A DNA stretch of 64,000 bases from SKVR01 sp964453995 (GCA_964453995.1 CAYVQC010000006.1:39548-103547); one strand, 5' to 3'; shown: positions 17,988 to 28,501, counted from the stretch's first letter. Translations and numbers: made by a program. Notes: generated by a model not told the origin, from the letters alone.

Positions 17988-18938
17988 ATGAAAGTATTGA
18001 TCACAGGTGGTGCCGGATATATCGGCAATGAACTGGTTTTTGAGTTGTTGAAAAACCCTGAAGTGGAAAAAATTGTAGTATATGATAACCTGAGCCGCAA
18101 AAACTATAATCTTTTCCTTGATACCCGCTATGAGCCTCAAAAGATGCAGTTTGTAAACGGGGAATTGCTCGATTCAAGAAAACTGCGACGCGAACTTCAG
18201 GATATTGATGTAGTGTACCACCTGGCAGCTATTGTTTCTACTCCCTACGCTACCGAAAATTCACATCTTTTTGAACAGGTTAATCACTGGGGTACTGCCG
18301 AGCTGGTATATGCCCTTGAAGAAAGCAATGTGAAGAAGCTGGTTTACCTTAGTACCACATCTGTGTATGGTGCTTCCGAGCACATGATCAACATCCATAC
18401 CTCGCCTGAGCCACGCACCTTTTACGGAAGCAGCAAATTAAGAGGTGAAAAGCATGTGGAACGACTGATGGACAAAATGGAGACTTACATTATCCGCTGC
18501 GGCAATGTGTATGGCTATAGTCCAAGTGTAAGATTTGATGCAGTGGTCAACAGGTTTATGTTTGAGGTGAATTTTATGGGCCGCATCCAGATCAACGGCA
18601 ACGGGCATCAAACCAGGGCCTTTATTCATGTGGATAAAGTAGTGCGGGTATTAGGAAATCTTCTTAATACAAAGTACAGTCTTAAAGGAGGATTGTACAA
18701 TCTTGTTGATAAAAACCTCTCCATCGCCCATATTGCCGAAATAATCCGGGAGATTTATCCCCTTATGGACACCTTATTTATCGATCAGCATCTGGTGATG
18801 CGTGAGATCAAGGTAGAACAGGATCTGCGCATAGCCCCATTGATGGATCTTGAACCTGTCTCCGTAAAGGATGAACTGATCATGTTTAAAAACAAATTCT
18901 CTTTCTCTTCCAACTTTGAAGACAAGCAGAAAGCCTGA
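17988..18938 (+). CDS. NAD-dependent epimerase/dehydratase (extended SDR)
   Basis: This 316-residue cytosolic protein is an extended short-chain dehydrogenase. The nucleotide-binding motif GGAGYIG lies at residues 7-13, the acidic residue ending beta-2 in VVYDNLS near 32, and LAAIVS near 79. The active site includes Ser/Thr in LSTTSVYG near 122-129 and the YGSSK dyad near 146-150. Such enzymes act on nucleotide sugars (epimerases, dehydratases, reductases); the substrate cannot be told. It follows cysH by 49 bp and probably shares its transcript, although the two activities are unrelated. It converges on sprA, whose stop is 43 bp away. Confidence 0.88.
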   Translation: MKVLITGGAGYIGNELVFELLKNPEVEKIVVYDNLSRKNYNLFLDTRYEPQKMQFVNGELLDSRKLRRELQDIDVVYHLAAIVSTPYATENSHLFEQVNHWGTAELVYALEESNVKKLVYLSTTSVYGASEHMINIHTSPEPRTFYGSSKLRGEKHVERLMDKMETYIIRCGNVYGYSPSVRFDAVVNRFMFEVNFMGRIQINGNGHQTRAFIHVDKVVRVLGNLLNTKYSLKGGLYNLVDKNLSIAHIAEIIREIYPLMDTLFIDQHLVMREIKVEQDLRIAPLMDLEPVSVKDELIMFKNKFSFSSNFEDKQKA

Positions 18939-18981
18939 CCATGTTTTTTGAGAAACAGCCTCCGCATGGATTTACTCCCTG

Positions 18982-21900
18982 TTAGATCAGCATAAACCTG
19001 AAGCTGAACCCCGCATGGGTGTTGGAAGTGGGGAATGATTTGGAAATAAAGGGGTTGTTGATGTTACGGTCGTAGAACAGACGCATGGTAACCCTTGGAC
19101 TGACCTGGTAATCGGCCGAAAAATTGATCCCCATAAAGTTCTGACCAGCAGATATTTCGTTGCGTTCCTCAACAATTCGCCTTAATACCGTCATATTTCT
19201 GCGGAAGGCAAGGTCAAGGCGCAATACAAGGTCACTCTGTATTCTTTGCGTGTTATTTCCCTGCGCAAGATTAAAAGCCAGATCCTGGAATCGATAACCG
19301 GTACCGATGATAATCTCCCTTGATGTAACATCGGTAATCTGGTTGTTGGCAAAACTAAGACCAATATTTCTGGAACTTCGGTATTCAAACCTGGTCATCA
19401 GGCTGTTCACCCAGGTCATGTCAAAGCTGATCAGTGGGCTAAACTGCTCGCTGATACTTACCTGTGAAATTTCGTAGGGCGAAATAAAGTTCCCCGTATC
19501 GTCGAATGCGGCAGGGAAACCGGGGTGTTGATCAGATTCCTCATACCTGGCATTGCTTCTGTAGGAACCAATGCTGAAGGTGCTCCGGTATCCATGGGCT
19601 ATGGTTATGGTCTGGAAATATCTTTTTAATCCTTCAATTTTTGACAAGCCATCGTAGGTGAGCCGCCAATTGGGCATAGGAATTTTCAGGAAAGGATCTG
19701 TTTCGGATTTGTTGGGATCCCAGCCACCATAGGCTGCCATAAATGCAGGAATAAGTACTTCCTGCGAAGTAGGGCCATAGCCAGAGGGAAACACGTCATC
19801 TGAATCAATTACTCCGCCATTATCCTGCTGATTTGGATTTGCTTCTGCAAGGCGTTTGGCAATGATGAGCCTGTAAGCTTTGAAGTTTTCAAAAGCCAGG
19901 GAGGAATTAGCATCATCAGTGCCTTCAAATGCTGTGCTGATGGAAAGGAAGGAGATGCTGAAATTCCCTGTGGTTTGGGGGCTATAGGAATCAAAGGTGC
20001 CTTGTTCGTCTGCTTTGAAATATTCAGAGAGTGAGCGGGCATAGTTTCTCAAAGCTGTAAATTCAATTCGCATGTTGGGCAGGGGCTCAAACTGCGAGCG
20101 GGCATTTATATTTTGGGTTAAGTTGCTTACATATGCCTGGTTGAGCATAGGATCGTCGGTGATCCATTTGTAGCGGATGGCGTTGCCACGAATATCTTCC
20201 TGGCTACCAAAAATGAACCCTATGCCGGGTGCACCATAATAATCCTGTTCAAAATCCCAGCTCATACCCAATAAGCCTGATTCGGGCTGAAAACCGGGTA
20301 GGCGGGTCCCATTGGTTTCGCTGTAGTTGACACTAAAGTTTCTGAAACCCATCAATATGCGGAAAAAACCCTGGTAGATCGTTTTAAAGAATTGCCCTGC
20401 TTCCTCGTCCTCTGCTTCCTGATCCTGTTCCTGATCCTGCTGGGGTCGTTGCTGCTGGGGTCGTTGGGGGGTTCGCGACAATCCCTGTTGATTGATCTCT
20501 CTCAGGAAGCCAACCTTATTGTATAGGTTTACAAGGTTTGCGTTGACATTTAACCGTTTGGTGTTGGCATTTTCTACGGTATTGCCCAGTTGCTGTGCTG
20601 CCAGTGGTGCAGCCTGCCAATCGTAGTTTGCAGTATATCCCGCGTTGGCTGTAATCCAGTCGAGCAGGGGGAGCTTATTGACAGGCACATTGTAGGTAAT
20701 GTTGATCCGGTGGTTGTAAAATGTAGTACGACCAAAAGCCCTTATATTGTTGAGGATGGAATCCCGCATGTGGGCATAATTTTCATCGTTTCGGTTTATC
20801 CGGCCCGGGGGTTCATCAATACGGGCATTGTTGGTGGCCTGGAACTCCAGTTTCAGTGCCCGGGTAAGATCATAACGGATATCATAAAGCCTGTCCCACG
20901 AAAATGTTTTCACGAAATTGGGCTCCAGGATGATCTGGTACTGGCTTTTGTCGCGCATGAGAGATTCGGCATATCCCCTGTCTATAGTAGTGCGCAAGGA
21001 CACCAGTCTTGGCAAATAGTAAAAGTTAAAATCCCGTATGATGCGGAAGGCATTGCCGGAGAAGATACCTATATTGGCAAAAGGAGTTACATTGGTTGGG
21101 GTAAGCTGCCAGTTATAGCCAATGGCACCCCTCCAAAGTTTGCGGGTATCGTATTCAACATCAATGTTTCGGGCATAGATCTCAGAGAAGTTGTAGGTAA
21201 AGTCAAAGTTTTCGATATCGTAAAACCGGTTCTTGCCTCCCGGGGTAAGCCTGCTTTTGCCCACATTGGAAAAGTTAAAGCTTTTTCGTCTCACATAATC
21301 CCTTGCAATGGAGCGTATAGAATCACGTTCCGCTTCCGTTGCATAAGATGCCAGGTCGTCTTTGAAAAGAATATCAGGATTCAGGGGGTTGTATTGTGGA
21401 TCAGAAAACGATTCGGAGAAACTGAAATGGAAGGGAATCCTCACACCAAAATCTTCAGGGAAGAATTTTCCCAACTCCAGGTTGGAAGCAATATCGTATG
21501 AATTAACAAATTCCTTGCTGCGGTCATTTACTTTTTGTTCAATACTGCCAAAGCCGGGAGTGGAAGTAAAACCTACCACAGTCAGATTCCCCAGGTCAGC
21601 AAGTTGAGTGTTCATTCTGCCGGTAGCGGCCCAACCACCCTGGTCTTCAAATTCATACAGTCTCAATTCATTCAGCCATATTTCAGCCGATTTGGGTAAG
21701 CCATCATCATCAGAGGAGGAAAACGTTTTACGAGGGTTGCGGACCCCTATCATGATTACTTTTACATTGCTCAGGGTGGGGGTCCCGATCACGGTCATAC
21801 GGTTTTCACCATCGTATTCCCAGTAAGGGTTATTGAGGCTGACACCGCTGCCGGCTTCACGCGAAAGCTTATTCCGAATCAATTTAAGATTGGTAAGCTT

Positions 21901-24900
21901 TTCCAGATGAATATCAAATTCATTGTCTTCGGGCCATACCAGTTCTCTTATAGGACCTGTTCCCCAGGGAGTAACTTTCATGGGAACTTCATACTCGTAG
22001 TAATTGTTGGTAAAGTCAGAGCCCAGCCTGATAAAAACAGTAAGATCGTTGTCGTTCAATCCCAGCTCATCGTTAAAAGGCTCGGCATGTGCAAACATCC
22101 TTATCCTTCGATATTGGCGCATATCCAGGTCAGCAGTTTTGAAAACAGCCCTGGCATCGCCATCCTTGAGGTTGGTGGTGCGCATGGCCAGGGATTGCTC
22201 GTTTCTCCTTTGCAATGATGTGGTTCCCAGGTCTTGCTCGCGTTCAATACCGGGGGGCAACACGTAAGGAATGGGTGAGCGGGTACCATTTTCCTCAATG
22301 TTTACTGTAAAAACCTCGAAGGAGGTATCGTCATTGTTGTTGGGGATATATTCTCCCGGTCCGGTAAGAGCGCGGTCGAAGGTTCTCCAGTTTCCGCGAA
22401 CCAGCTCCAGGGCGGCAAAGCGAAGAAATATCGGTTGTTCAAATCCTTTGAGGAACATCCTCATAAAACGGATGGATTTAAAATCCTGGATTTCATTAAT
22501 GGCCTGGCGATTGGGATCACGGAGGGGAATTTTGAACTGGTACCAGTTCACAACATCGTTTTCTCCGTTTTTCAGAGTAACCCTTGCTTCGATAACATCC
22601 GTAATATAGTTTTTCCCCACCACCATGTCTTCGGGTCTCAGGCTTACCTTGTATTGCCAGTAACGTTCCGATTCGTTCAAAGTTCCATCCAGGTTGATGT
22701 CTTCAGAATTGGGAAGGTTGGTGGCCTGGGTGGGATAGGGTTCGGGCGACATCTCAGAGGTAGGGCTGTTTCCTTCCAGACCGTTATATCTTTTGTACCG
22801 GTCAAGAATACTCACCTCCTCCTGGTCCAGCTCAGAGCCCCTGAAGTATTGGTAATCGTCGGCTGCTGCATCCTCCAGGGCAAGCAGATAGGCCTGTGAG
22901 TTGGTTCCATAAAGAGTTGCCAATCTTTCCAGAAAAACTTCATCATAAAAGCTTATTTCTTCTTCTGAATTAAGCCCGTTGAGCCCGATATCCTGGAATT
23001 CGCGTGTTGCAGGATCATTATCAAAAGCATCAACTATGGATTGCACATTTGGTACTCTACCCCAAATGGTGGTATCAACATTGAGGACTTGGTCTGTTGT
23101 GGGCAATCCGTTTTCGAAAGCTTTTCTCCCATCGCGCAGCACATCTTCCGATATATCTCCCAGGTTGAAATACATATCGCCTCCTTCATGATCGGGATCA
23201 TAAATGAAGGGGTCGAGTACCCAGAACTCAATATATTCAATGTTTGAGGCTTCAAAATCGGGATTTTGCATGGCCCTCATAATCCCTCCCCACCGGGATT
23301 CAGGATTACGCAGGCTGCCATCCTGTGCCAGCCCGGCACTGAAAGGAGAGGGATCGGAATCGAAGTTGTACATTCCTCTTTCACTGGGGTAGTAGGCGAT
23401 GTTGAGAACAGGAATGGCAGCAGGAATTCCTGAAGGGTTGTCTTTGTTGGGCCAGATTTCATTCTCCCTCACCTCTCTTACATAGTGATTGGATTGCTGG
23501 GTGGGGTCGTTACGGATATGCGCGGGAGTAAGATTGTTGTTGTCCCAGAAGAGGCGGTCTATAATATACCATGCCATAAGGGCATTGTTGAAACGAAAGG
23601 CCAATCCACTGCCAATAGCGCCTTCGGGGAACATGTCAGGCTGGGTCTGAAACTGGGGTGTGCTGGCGATATGCCAGGAATGGATGTTCTTAAGGTCTAT
23701 GGACGATTTGCTCCCTTCAAAATCGTCGATGTATGCTGTACCGGCACTGCCAATAAGGCGTGAGTGGCCGGGAATAAGGTGTGCAAATTCACCCACAAAG
23801 GTAATGCGCGATGGTGCAGTAGAAGAATAAAACGGCAGCTTGTCGAGCATGCGTGTAATAAACAGCGATTCGGTCTGGTAGGTAGCATTCAGCCCCCATA
23901 TGGTGTTGGCAATGGGTTCATCGCCGTAATTCACTTTTTGGGTTAGCGGCCTTTCAGACAACCTCATGATGGTGGCTCCCACATTAAGGTTCTCATTCAC
24001 CCAGTGGTCGATATGTGTACCCATAAGGGTTTTGGTTTGTATGTTGAAAAGGCTCGAACTTTCCAGCGATATCCTGATGGGTGTTCCGGAGTTGAGAATC
24101 CCCTCATTGATGATCCTTACCCTGCCAAGGGTATAATCAACAGTATAGTCAGTATTCTCGGTAAGGGGTACCCCACCGGCTGTTACCACTACCGAACCGG
24201 GCGGAATGTTGATTGCATTGAGAGGAATCTCCGATCCTGATGCCGATTTGTAGCGTCCTTCCAGAATAAACCTGTTTTGCTCAGGAAATTGCTGTGCAAT
24301 AGTTTTTGTGGTTGTATACAGGGAGTCAAATGCATATTTATCGGCCAGATCAGGATCTTCAAGCATTTCCCTGAGGTGCGACCCAAAGGGCTCTACCACC
24401 GGAAAATAGATGCGTCCATTGGATGCTTCAATGGTTCCTCCTTGTGTAGCAGCATTGTCGATAAAATCAAATACACCATCAGGTACGGGATCCATTTGTG
24501 TATTGAGCCGGTCAAGGCCCATTACCCGGATCAATGGCTCGCCTTCTACAGGTCCTTCTGAAAGAAAGCCAATAGGAACACCCAATTCTTCATCTTCATA
24601 AAGGATATTTAACCTGAAATCCTCCCTGTTTACCTGGAATGCACCAATGCTGTATACATTCTTCATCATCAGATCCCACATGGGGTGGTTGGTGTTGATG
24701 GAAGTACTCTTCAGCAGTTTTACAATGAGGGAAGAGGGAGCTGCCACATCGGTAGAAAATTCACCTACCTGATATATGGTTTCATCGCCTATGATAGTAT
24801 ATTCAAATGCTACAGCCAGCACATGGTCAGGACTCATGCTTTGATTGAGTGAGATAAAACCCAGCTGGGCATTGAAAGTATATTCGTTGGGATCCAGCCT

Positions 24901-26220
24901 GCGTGCGTTTTCAATACTTTCGTATTCGGTACCTGCCGAGTATCCTAATGAGCCTAAATGTTTGTTTACCTGCGACATATCGCGAATAGGTGAATTCTCA
25001 AATGTGGCGTACAAATTATTGGATTGATTGGAAGGAGCCGGGTTGGGGCTGGATCCAATATCCTGCCTGTAAGGGCTTGATTCCCCCAGGTCGGAAAATG
25101 CCACAATATTCCTGTTGTCTTCGGTTGCAGCACCAATATTGGTGACCCAGACTTCTATTTTGTTGATTACAATATTTGAGCTGATAATAGGCAGCGAAGA
25201 AAGGGCGTCATCGTATTGATCGCGAAAGTAATGGCCCAGGAAATAGTGGCGGTTTTCATCATACTCATCGGCCTTAAATTCATATTCTGTGGTTTGGGCT
25301 CCTCCCTGCACTTCGATAGACTTTGACTCGGTGCGCTGCTGTGAAAAAACACTGGTAACGGTGGTATGGCCAAAACGCATCTGGGTTTTGAACCCAAACA
25401 AACCCTGATTGCCCGTAATAAGGGTTCCCGGCAGGGGCAGGGTAACATCTCCCGCTTCTATGAGTTGAAGAATTTCATCTTCATTGCCACGGTATTCCAG
25501 CTTCATTTTGTTTTCAAAGTCGAAGCTGGCTTCTGTATCGTAATTGGTTTGCAACTCTATTTTTTCCCCAATTTTTGCCTGTACCGATAGTTGTATCTTT
25601 TGCTGAAAATCAAAGTTGGTTTGCTGGCGTCTTCTTTCGTCAAGTTGCGGATCTTCGCGTCGATTGGAGAGCACCCCGAAAATGAGCTCTGCTGATCCGG
25701 TAGGCCTGATATCGATGGTGCTGCCACCAAAAATGCGATCGAACACTTCTCCTCCTACATAGATTTGCGGAATGATTCCGTCTTGCCGTTCAAATTCCTG
25801 GGGTTGCGATTTTTCGTTCCAGTATCGTTGCAGAGCCTGATCCATATCATATTCCAGGTATTGTTCGAAGGTAATGTATTGGGGGCGACCAATAATACGA
25901 TCGCCCATCTTCCTGATTTTGTAGTACTGGTTGGTAGCAGGATCGTAGTGAACTTCGGTAACGATATTATCGGGTTCGTTGAGGATGATCGGGCCTACGG
26001 GGGGATCATCAAAAATAAAGTCGGATGGTGTTGCTCCTGTAGATGAAGGGACGGGTAAAACAGTTTGACCGGTGGTATCGGCAGGTATAACGGGTGGTGC
26101 AGGAACTGTATCATTGGAAACGCCTGCAGACTGGGCAGGAAGCGGCCCGGTATGCAGAACAAAACAAAAAATCAGCGAAAGCAGTAAAAATCTGAATGTT
26201 TGTGAAACGTATGACACCAA
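18982..26220 (-). CDS. sprA: type IX secretion outer-membrane translocon SprA (Sov)
   Basis: This 2412-residue protein is SprA/Sov, the giant 36-strand outer-membrane channel of type IX secretion; the length matches the family. A signal peptide covers about residues 1-30 (hydrophobic FRFLLLSLIFCFVLH). The rest is an alternating strand pattern with family blocks such as QIYVGGEVFDRIFGGSTIDI near 150, IELQTNYDTEASFDFENKMK near 218 and GTAYIDDFEGSKSSIDL near 825. The barrel ends in an aromatic-rich strand. A low-complexity Gln/Glu/Asp insert lies around residues 1915-1945. The frame has no ATG near its start; TTG at 26220 or GTG at 26217 must serve. It lies 33 bp after ruvA on the same strand, an order often seen in Bacteroidota. 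Confidence 0.95.
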   Translation of the reverse strand: MVSYVSQTFRFLLLSLIFCFVLHTGPLPAQSAGVSNDTVPAPPVIPADTTGQTVLPVPSSTGATPSDFIFDDPPVGPIILNEPDNIVTEVHYDPATNQYYKIRKMGDRIIGRPQYITFEQYLEYDMDQALQRYWNEKSQPQEFERQDGIIPQIYVGGEVFDRIFGGSTIDIRPTGSAELIFGVLSNRREDPQLDERRRQQTNFDFQQKIQLSVQAKIGEKIELQTNYDTEASFDFENKMKLEYRGNEDEILQLIEAGDVTLPLPGTLITGNQGLFGFKTQMRFGHTTVTSVFSQQRTESKSIEVQGGAQTTEYEFKADEYDENRHYFLGHYFRDQYDDALSSLPIISSNIVINKIEVWVTNIGAATEDNRNIVAFSDLGESSPYRQDIGSSPNPAPSNQSNNLYATFENSPIRDMSQVNKHLGSLGYSAGTEYESIENARRLDPNEYTFNAQLGFISLNQSMSPDHVLAVAFEYTIIGDETIYQVGEFSTDVAAPSSLIVKLLKSTSINTNHPMWDLMMKNVYSIGAFQVNREDFRLNILYEDEELGVPIGFLSEGPVEGEPLIRVMGLDRLNTQMDPVPDGVFDFIDNAATQGGTIEASNGRIYFPVVEPFGSHLREMLEDPDLADKYAFDSLYTTTKTIAQQFPEQNRFILEGRYKSASGSEIPLNAINIPPGSVVVTAGGVPLTENTDYTVDYTLGRVRIINEGILNSGTPIRISLESSSLFNIQTKTLMGTHIDHWVNENLNVGATIMRLSERPLTQKVNYGDEPIANTIWGLNATYQTESLFITRMLDKLPFYSSTAPSRITFVGEFAHLIPGHSRLIGSAGTAYIDDFEGSKSSIDLKNIHSWHIASTPQFQTQPDMFPEGAIGSGLAFRFNNALMAWYIIDRLFWDNNNLTPAHIRNDPTQQSNHYVREVRENEIWPNKDNPSGIPAAIPVLNIAYYPSERGMYNFDSDPSPFSAGLAQDGSLRNPESRWGGIMRAMQNPDFEASNIEYIEFWVLDPFIYDPDHEGGDMYFNLGDISEDVLRDGRKAFENGLPTTDQVLNVDTTIWGRVPNVQSIVDAFDNDPATREFQDIGLNGLNSEEEISFYDEVFLERLATLYGTNSQAYLLALEDAAADDYQYFRGSELDQEEVSILDRYKRYNGLEGNSPTSEMSPEPYPTQATNLPNSEDINLDGTLNESERYWQYKVSLRPEDMVVGKNYITDVIEARVTLKNGENDVVNWYQFKIPLRDPNRQAINEIQDFKSIRFMRMFLKGFEQPIFLRFAALELVRGNWRTFDRALTGPGEYIPNNNDDTSFEVFTVNIEENGTRSPIPYVLPPGIEREQDLGTTSLQRRNEQSLAMRTTNLKDGDARAVFKTADLDMRQYRRIRMFAHAEPFNDELGLNDNDLTVFIRLGSDFTNNYYEYEVPMKVTPWGTGPIRELVWPEDNEFDIHLEKLTNLKLIRNKLSREAGSGVSLNNPYWEYDGENRMTVIGTPTLSNVKVIMIGVRNPRKTFSSSDDDGLPKSAEIWLNELRLYEFEDQGGWAATGRMNTQLADLGNLTVVGFTSTPGFGSIEQKVNDRSKEFVNSYDIASNLELGKFFPEDFGVRIPFHFSFSESFSDPQYNPLNPDILFKDDLASYATEAERDSIRSIARDYVRRKSFNFSNVGKSRLTPGGKNRFYDIENFDFTYNFSEIYARNIDVEYDTRKLWRGAIGYNWQLTPTNVTPFANIGIFSGNAFRIIRDFNFYYLPRLVSLRTTIDRGYAESLMRDKSQYQIILEPNFVKTFSWDRLYDIRYDLTRALKLEFQATNNARIDEPPGRINRNDENYAHMRDSILNNIRAFGRTTFYNHRINITYNVPVNKLPLLDWITANAGYTANYDWQAAPLAAQQLGNTVENANTKRLNVNANLVNLYNKVGFLREINQQGLSRTPQRPQQQRPQQDQEQDQEAEDEEAGQFFKTIYQGFFRILMGFRNFSVNYSETNGTRLPGFQPESGLLGMSWDFEQDYYGAPGIGFIFGSQEDIRGNAIRYKWITDDPMLNQAYVSNLTQNINARSQFEPLPNMRIEFTALRNYARSLSEYFKADEQGTFDSYSPQTTGNFSISFLSISTAFEGTDDANSSLAFENFKAYRLIIAKRLAEANPNQQDNGGVIDSDDVFPSGYGPTSQEVLIPAFMAAYGGWDPNKSETDPFLKIPMPNWRLTYDGLSKIEGLKRYFQTITIAHGYRSTFSIGSYRSNARYEESDQHPGFPAAFDDTGNFISPYEISQVSISEQFSPLISFDMTWVNSLMTRFEYRSSRNIGLSFANNQITDVTSREIIIGTGYRFQDLAFNLAQGNNTQRIQSDLVLRLDLAFRRNMTVLRRIVEERNEISAGQNFMGINFSADYQVSPRVTMRLFYDRNINNPFISKSFPTSNTHAGFSFRFMLI

Positions 26221-26253
26221 CTGTAAAGTTTTGAAAAAATGCGATTTATGATG

Positions 26254-26847
26254 TTAAGAATATTTTAAGGCTTCCTTAATGAGTTGCTCCACGCTATGGG
26301 CCACCCCCGGGTTGCTTTTGATCACCTGGTTTAGCGTTTTTTGGGCAACGGCCTTGTTATAGCCAAGCATAACTAAAGCAGATAACGCTTCCTGTCGAAT
26401 AGTATTGTTTGCTGGGGTTAAATTTTCCGGTATTGAGGCTATTCCTTCTTTTTCGAGTTTGTCTTTAAGATCCAGCACAATACGTTGAGCCGATTTAGCT
26501 CCAATCCCCTTTACGGCCTGCAGTGTAGCTGCATTGTTGGTTACAATGGCCTGGCTTACTTCTTCTACCGAAAGTGAGGAAAGGATCATACGGGCTGTAT
26601 TGGGGCCCACACCATTTACAGAAATCAGGTGACGGAAAAGGGTTCGCTCTTCCATAGAGGAAAACCCATACAGGATGTGAGCATCTTCCCTCACAATAAG
26701 CTCTGTATGCAGCTTCACCCTTTGCGATGCCTGGATGATTGAATAGGTATTCAATGAAATGTGCAGCAGATATCCTACTCCATTACAATTTACCACGGCA
26801 AAGGCAGGATTTATTTCCGCAAGTTCTCCTTCTACAAAAGCGATCAT
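26254..26847 (-). CDS. ruvA: Holliday junction branch-migration protein RuvA
   Basis: This 197-residue protein is RuvA, the DNA-binding tetramer that holds Holliday junctions for the RuvB motor. The N-terminal OB fold starts MIAFVEGELAEI and includes NGVGYLLHIS. Two helix-hairpin-helix motifs follow (LISVNGVGPNTARMILSSL near 72-90 and LQAVKGIGAKSAQRIVLDL near 107-125). A flexible linker and the RuvB-binding domain III (EALSALVMLGYNKAVAQKTL) end the protein. ATG at 26847 is chosen because the OB fold starts there; a longer frame adds 49 unrelated residues. It lies between malic enzyme (76 bp upstream) and sprA (33 bp downstream) and is probably cotranscribed with them. Confidence 0.96.
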   Translation of the reverse strand: MIAFVEGELAEINPAFAVVNCNGVGYLLHISLNTYSIIQASQRVKLHTELIVREDAHILYGFSSMEERTLFRHLISVNGVGPNTARMILSSLSVEEVSQAIVTNNAATLQAVKGIGAKSAQRIVLDLKDKLEKEGIASIPENLTPANNTIRQEALSALVMLGYNKAVAQKTLNQVIKSNPGVAHSVEQLIKEALKYS

Positions 26848-26923
26848 AGTGCCGGTTTTTTTAAATTGACCGGCAAATTTAATAAATAAATCCTTGCCTT
26901 TACAGGGTAAAACTACGGATGGG

Positions 26924-28384
26924 TCAATCCAACCGAACCTTTCGAATGGCCGTTTCCAATGATTCCTGTAATATGCTTTGGGGAGGCTCTTCAATCAGGT
27001 TAGCTTTTTGCAGCATCCCGGAAAGCTCTCTTGAATGGTCAATGTCTTTTTTAGCGGCATCGTAGGCTTGTTGCCAGGTCATGGTTTTACGGGCAACCCC
27101 ATCCTTGATGGCCTGCATGGCAACATCGGCTGCTTCATGGGGGAAGACGTCAGATTCATTCATGTTGGCAATGATGTTGTCTTTGTTTATGCCTCGTTTT
27201 TCCGAAAACCGTGCAATGGATTGTGCTGCTGCAATGGCCATTTCATCGGTTATCTTGCGGGATTTTACCAGCAAAGCTCCTTTCAGGATTCCGGGAAATC
27301 CTACTGAATTGTTTACCTGGTTGGGGAAATCGCCCCTGCCTGTGGCTACAATCCAGGCGCCTGCTTCTTTGGCTGAATCGGGATAGATTTCCGGAACAGG
27401 ATTGGCACAGGCAAAAACAATAGGTTTATTGCCCATAATCTCAATCCAGTTTTTCTTTACCAGGTCAGGGCCGGGTGTGGAAAGAGAGATAAGCACATCG
27501 GCGCCTTTAAGGGCATCTTCGATGGTTTCAATATGGGCAGGGTTTGAAATATTGCAGATCTCCCATTTCCGATAGAATCTTTGATCTGCTGCAATGTCTT
27601 TTCGCCCTTTGTGCAGTGCGCCTTTGGAGTCGAACATTACTGACAGCGCGGGATCTGCTCCTGCCTGGTTTACAATGCGGGCAATGGTGGTATTGGACGC
27701 CCCTGCCCCCAGATAAACGATTCTTACATCACCAATTTTTTTGTTAACCAGCTTTAGGGCATTGATAAGTGCTGCCAGTGTTACGCAGGCTGTGCCCTGG
27801 GCATCATCGTGCCAAACGGGTATGTCGCACTCCTCACGCAGCACATCAAGAACGCGGTAGCAGTTGGGTTGTGAAATATCTTCCAGGTTGACAGCCCCGA
27901 AGCTGGGTTGCACCATTTTCACAAAGTCAATGATCTTGTCGGGGTCGTGTTCACCTTTGGCATTGCGGCTATCGAGGCATAGGGCCACTGCATCTATTCC
28001 GCCCAGATGCTTCATCAGGAAAGCTTTTCCCTCCATAACGCCCAGCCCGCCGGGAGGGGTACAGTCCCCATCGCCCAGCACCCTGGTAGAATCGCTTACC
28101 ACTGCCACAAGATTCCCCCTGTTGGACAATTCGTACGAACTGTCGTTGTTGTCGCGGATATTTGTGCTGATGCGCGATACACCCGGGGTGTACCAGGTAT
28201 TGAACCAGTTGAACCCATAAATAGGTGCCTTAGGAACAGTTTGCATTTTCCCCTTGTAAAACTGGTGCATCTTAAGGGCAAAGACTTTGTAAAACAGTGT
28301 CTTGGCGCAGGCCTTTTCATAAGGAGTGAAATCATCGGGAAAGCACTCCTCGAAGTTGTCGAGAGACAGATTTAGTGTGTTCAT
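26924..28384 (-). CDS. malic enzyme (malate dehydrogenase, oxaloacetate-decarboxylating)
   Basis: This 486-residue protein is a malic enzyme that converts malate to pyruvate and CO2 with reduction of NAD(P). Recognisable parts are YTPGVSRIS (about 65-73), RGNLVAVVSDSTRVLGDGD (about 88-106), the metal-site segment VNLEDISQPN near 184 and the HDDAQGTA motif near 211. The Rossmann core IVYLGAGASNTTIARI near 241 and the active-site VFACANPVPEI near 338 follow. It is the shorter bacterial form without the phosphotransacetylase extension. The N-terminal 60 residues are longer than in many relatives. ATG at 28384 is chosen over a non-ATG start 12 codons earlier. ruvA and sprA follow on the same strand. 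Confidence 0.92.
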   Translation of the reverse strand: MNTLNLSLDNFEECFPDDFTPYEKACAKTLFYKVFALKMHQFYKGKMQTVPKAPIYGFNWFNTWYTPGVSRISTNIRDNNDSSYELSNRGNLVAVVSDSTRVLGDGDCTPPGGLGVMEGKAFLMKHLGGIDAVALCLDSRNAKGEHDPDKIIDFVKMVQPSFGAVNLEDISQPNCYRVLDVLREECDIPVWHDDAQGTACVTLAALINALKLVNKKIGDVRIVYLGAGASNTTIARIVNQAGADPALSVMFDSKGALHKGRKDIAADQRFYRKWEICNISNPAHIETIEDALKGADVLISLSTPGPDLVKKNWIEIMGNKPIVFACANPVPEIYPDSAKEAGAWIVATGRGDFPNQVNNSVGFPGILKGALLVKSRKITDEMAIAAAQSIARFSEKRGINKDNIIANMNESDVFPHEAADVAMQAIKDGVARKTMTWQQAYDAAKKDIDHSRELSGMLQKANLIEEPPQSILQESLETAIRKVRLD

Positions 28385-28409
28385 GGATTTAAGGTTTGGT
28401 TTGGTGGAG

Positions 28410-28417
28410 TAAAGGTA
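28410..28417 (-). promoter_or_regulatory. possible -7 element for malic enzyme/ruvA/sprA
   Basis: The minus strand reads TACCTTTA (7 of 8 to TAnnTTTG), 26 bp before the malic enzyme ATG and downstream of the terminator of the preceding gene. There is no convincing -33 element. Confidence 0.3.
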
Positions 28418-28467
28418 CAATTAATAACATGCAAGGCCCTAAAAATCACAAAAAAATTTAAAAAACA

Positions 28468-28501
28468 AAAAGCCTTCAACTCGCATGGGTTGAAGGCTTT
28501 T
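28468..28501 (-). terminator. rho-independent terminator of the OmpA-type lipoprotein gene
   Basis: A perfect 13-bp stem (AAAAGCCTTCAAC paired with GTTGAAGGCTTTT) closes an 8-nt loop and is followed on the minus strand by a long T-rich run. It lies 66 bp downstream of the OmpA-type gene and isolates it from the malic enzyme gene. Confidence 0.85.

Noticed and set aside
20590..21501. 303-codon open frame on the plus strand inside sprA
   Set aside because: It is antisense to the middle of the well-supported sprA gene and its translation has no domain pattern or signal peptide.
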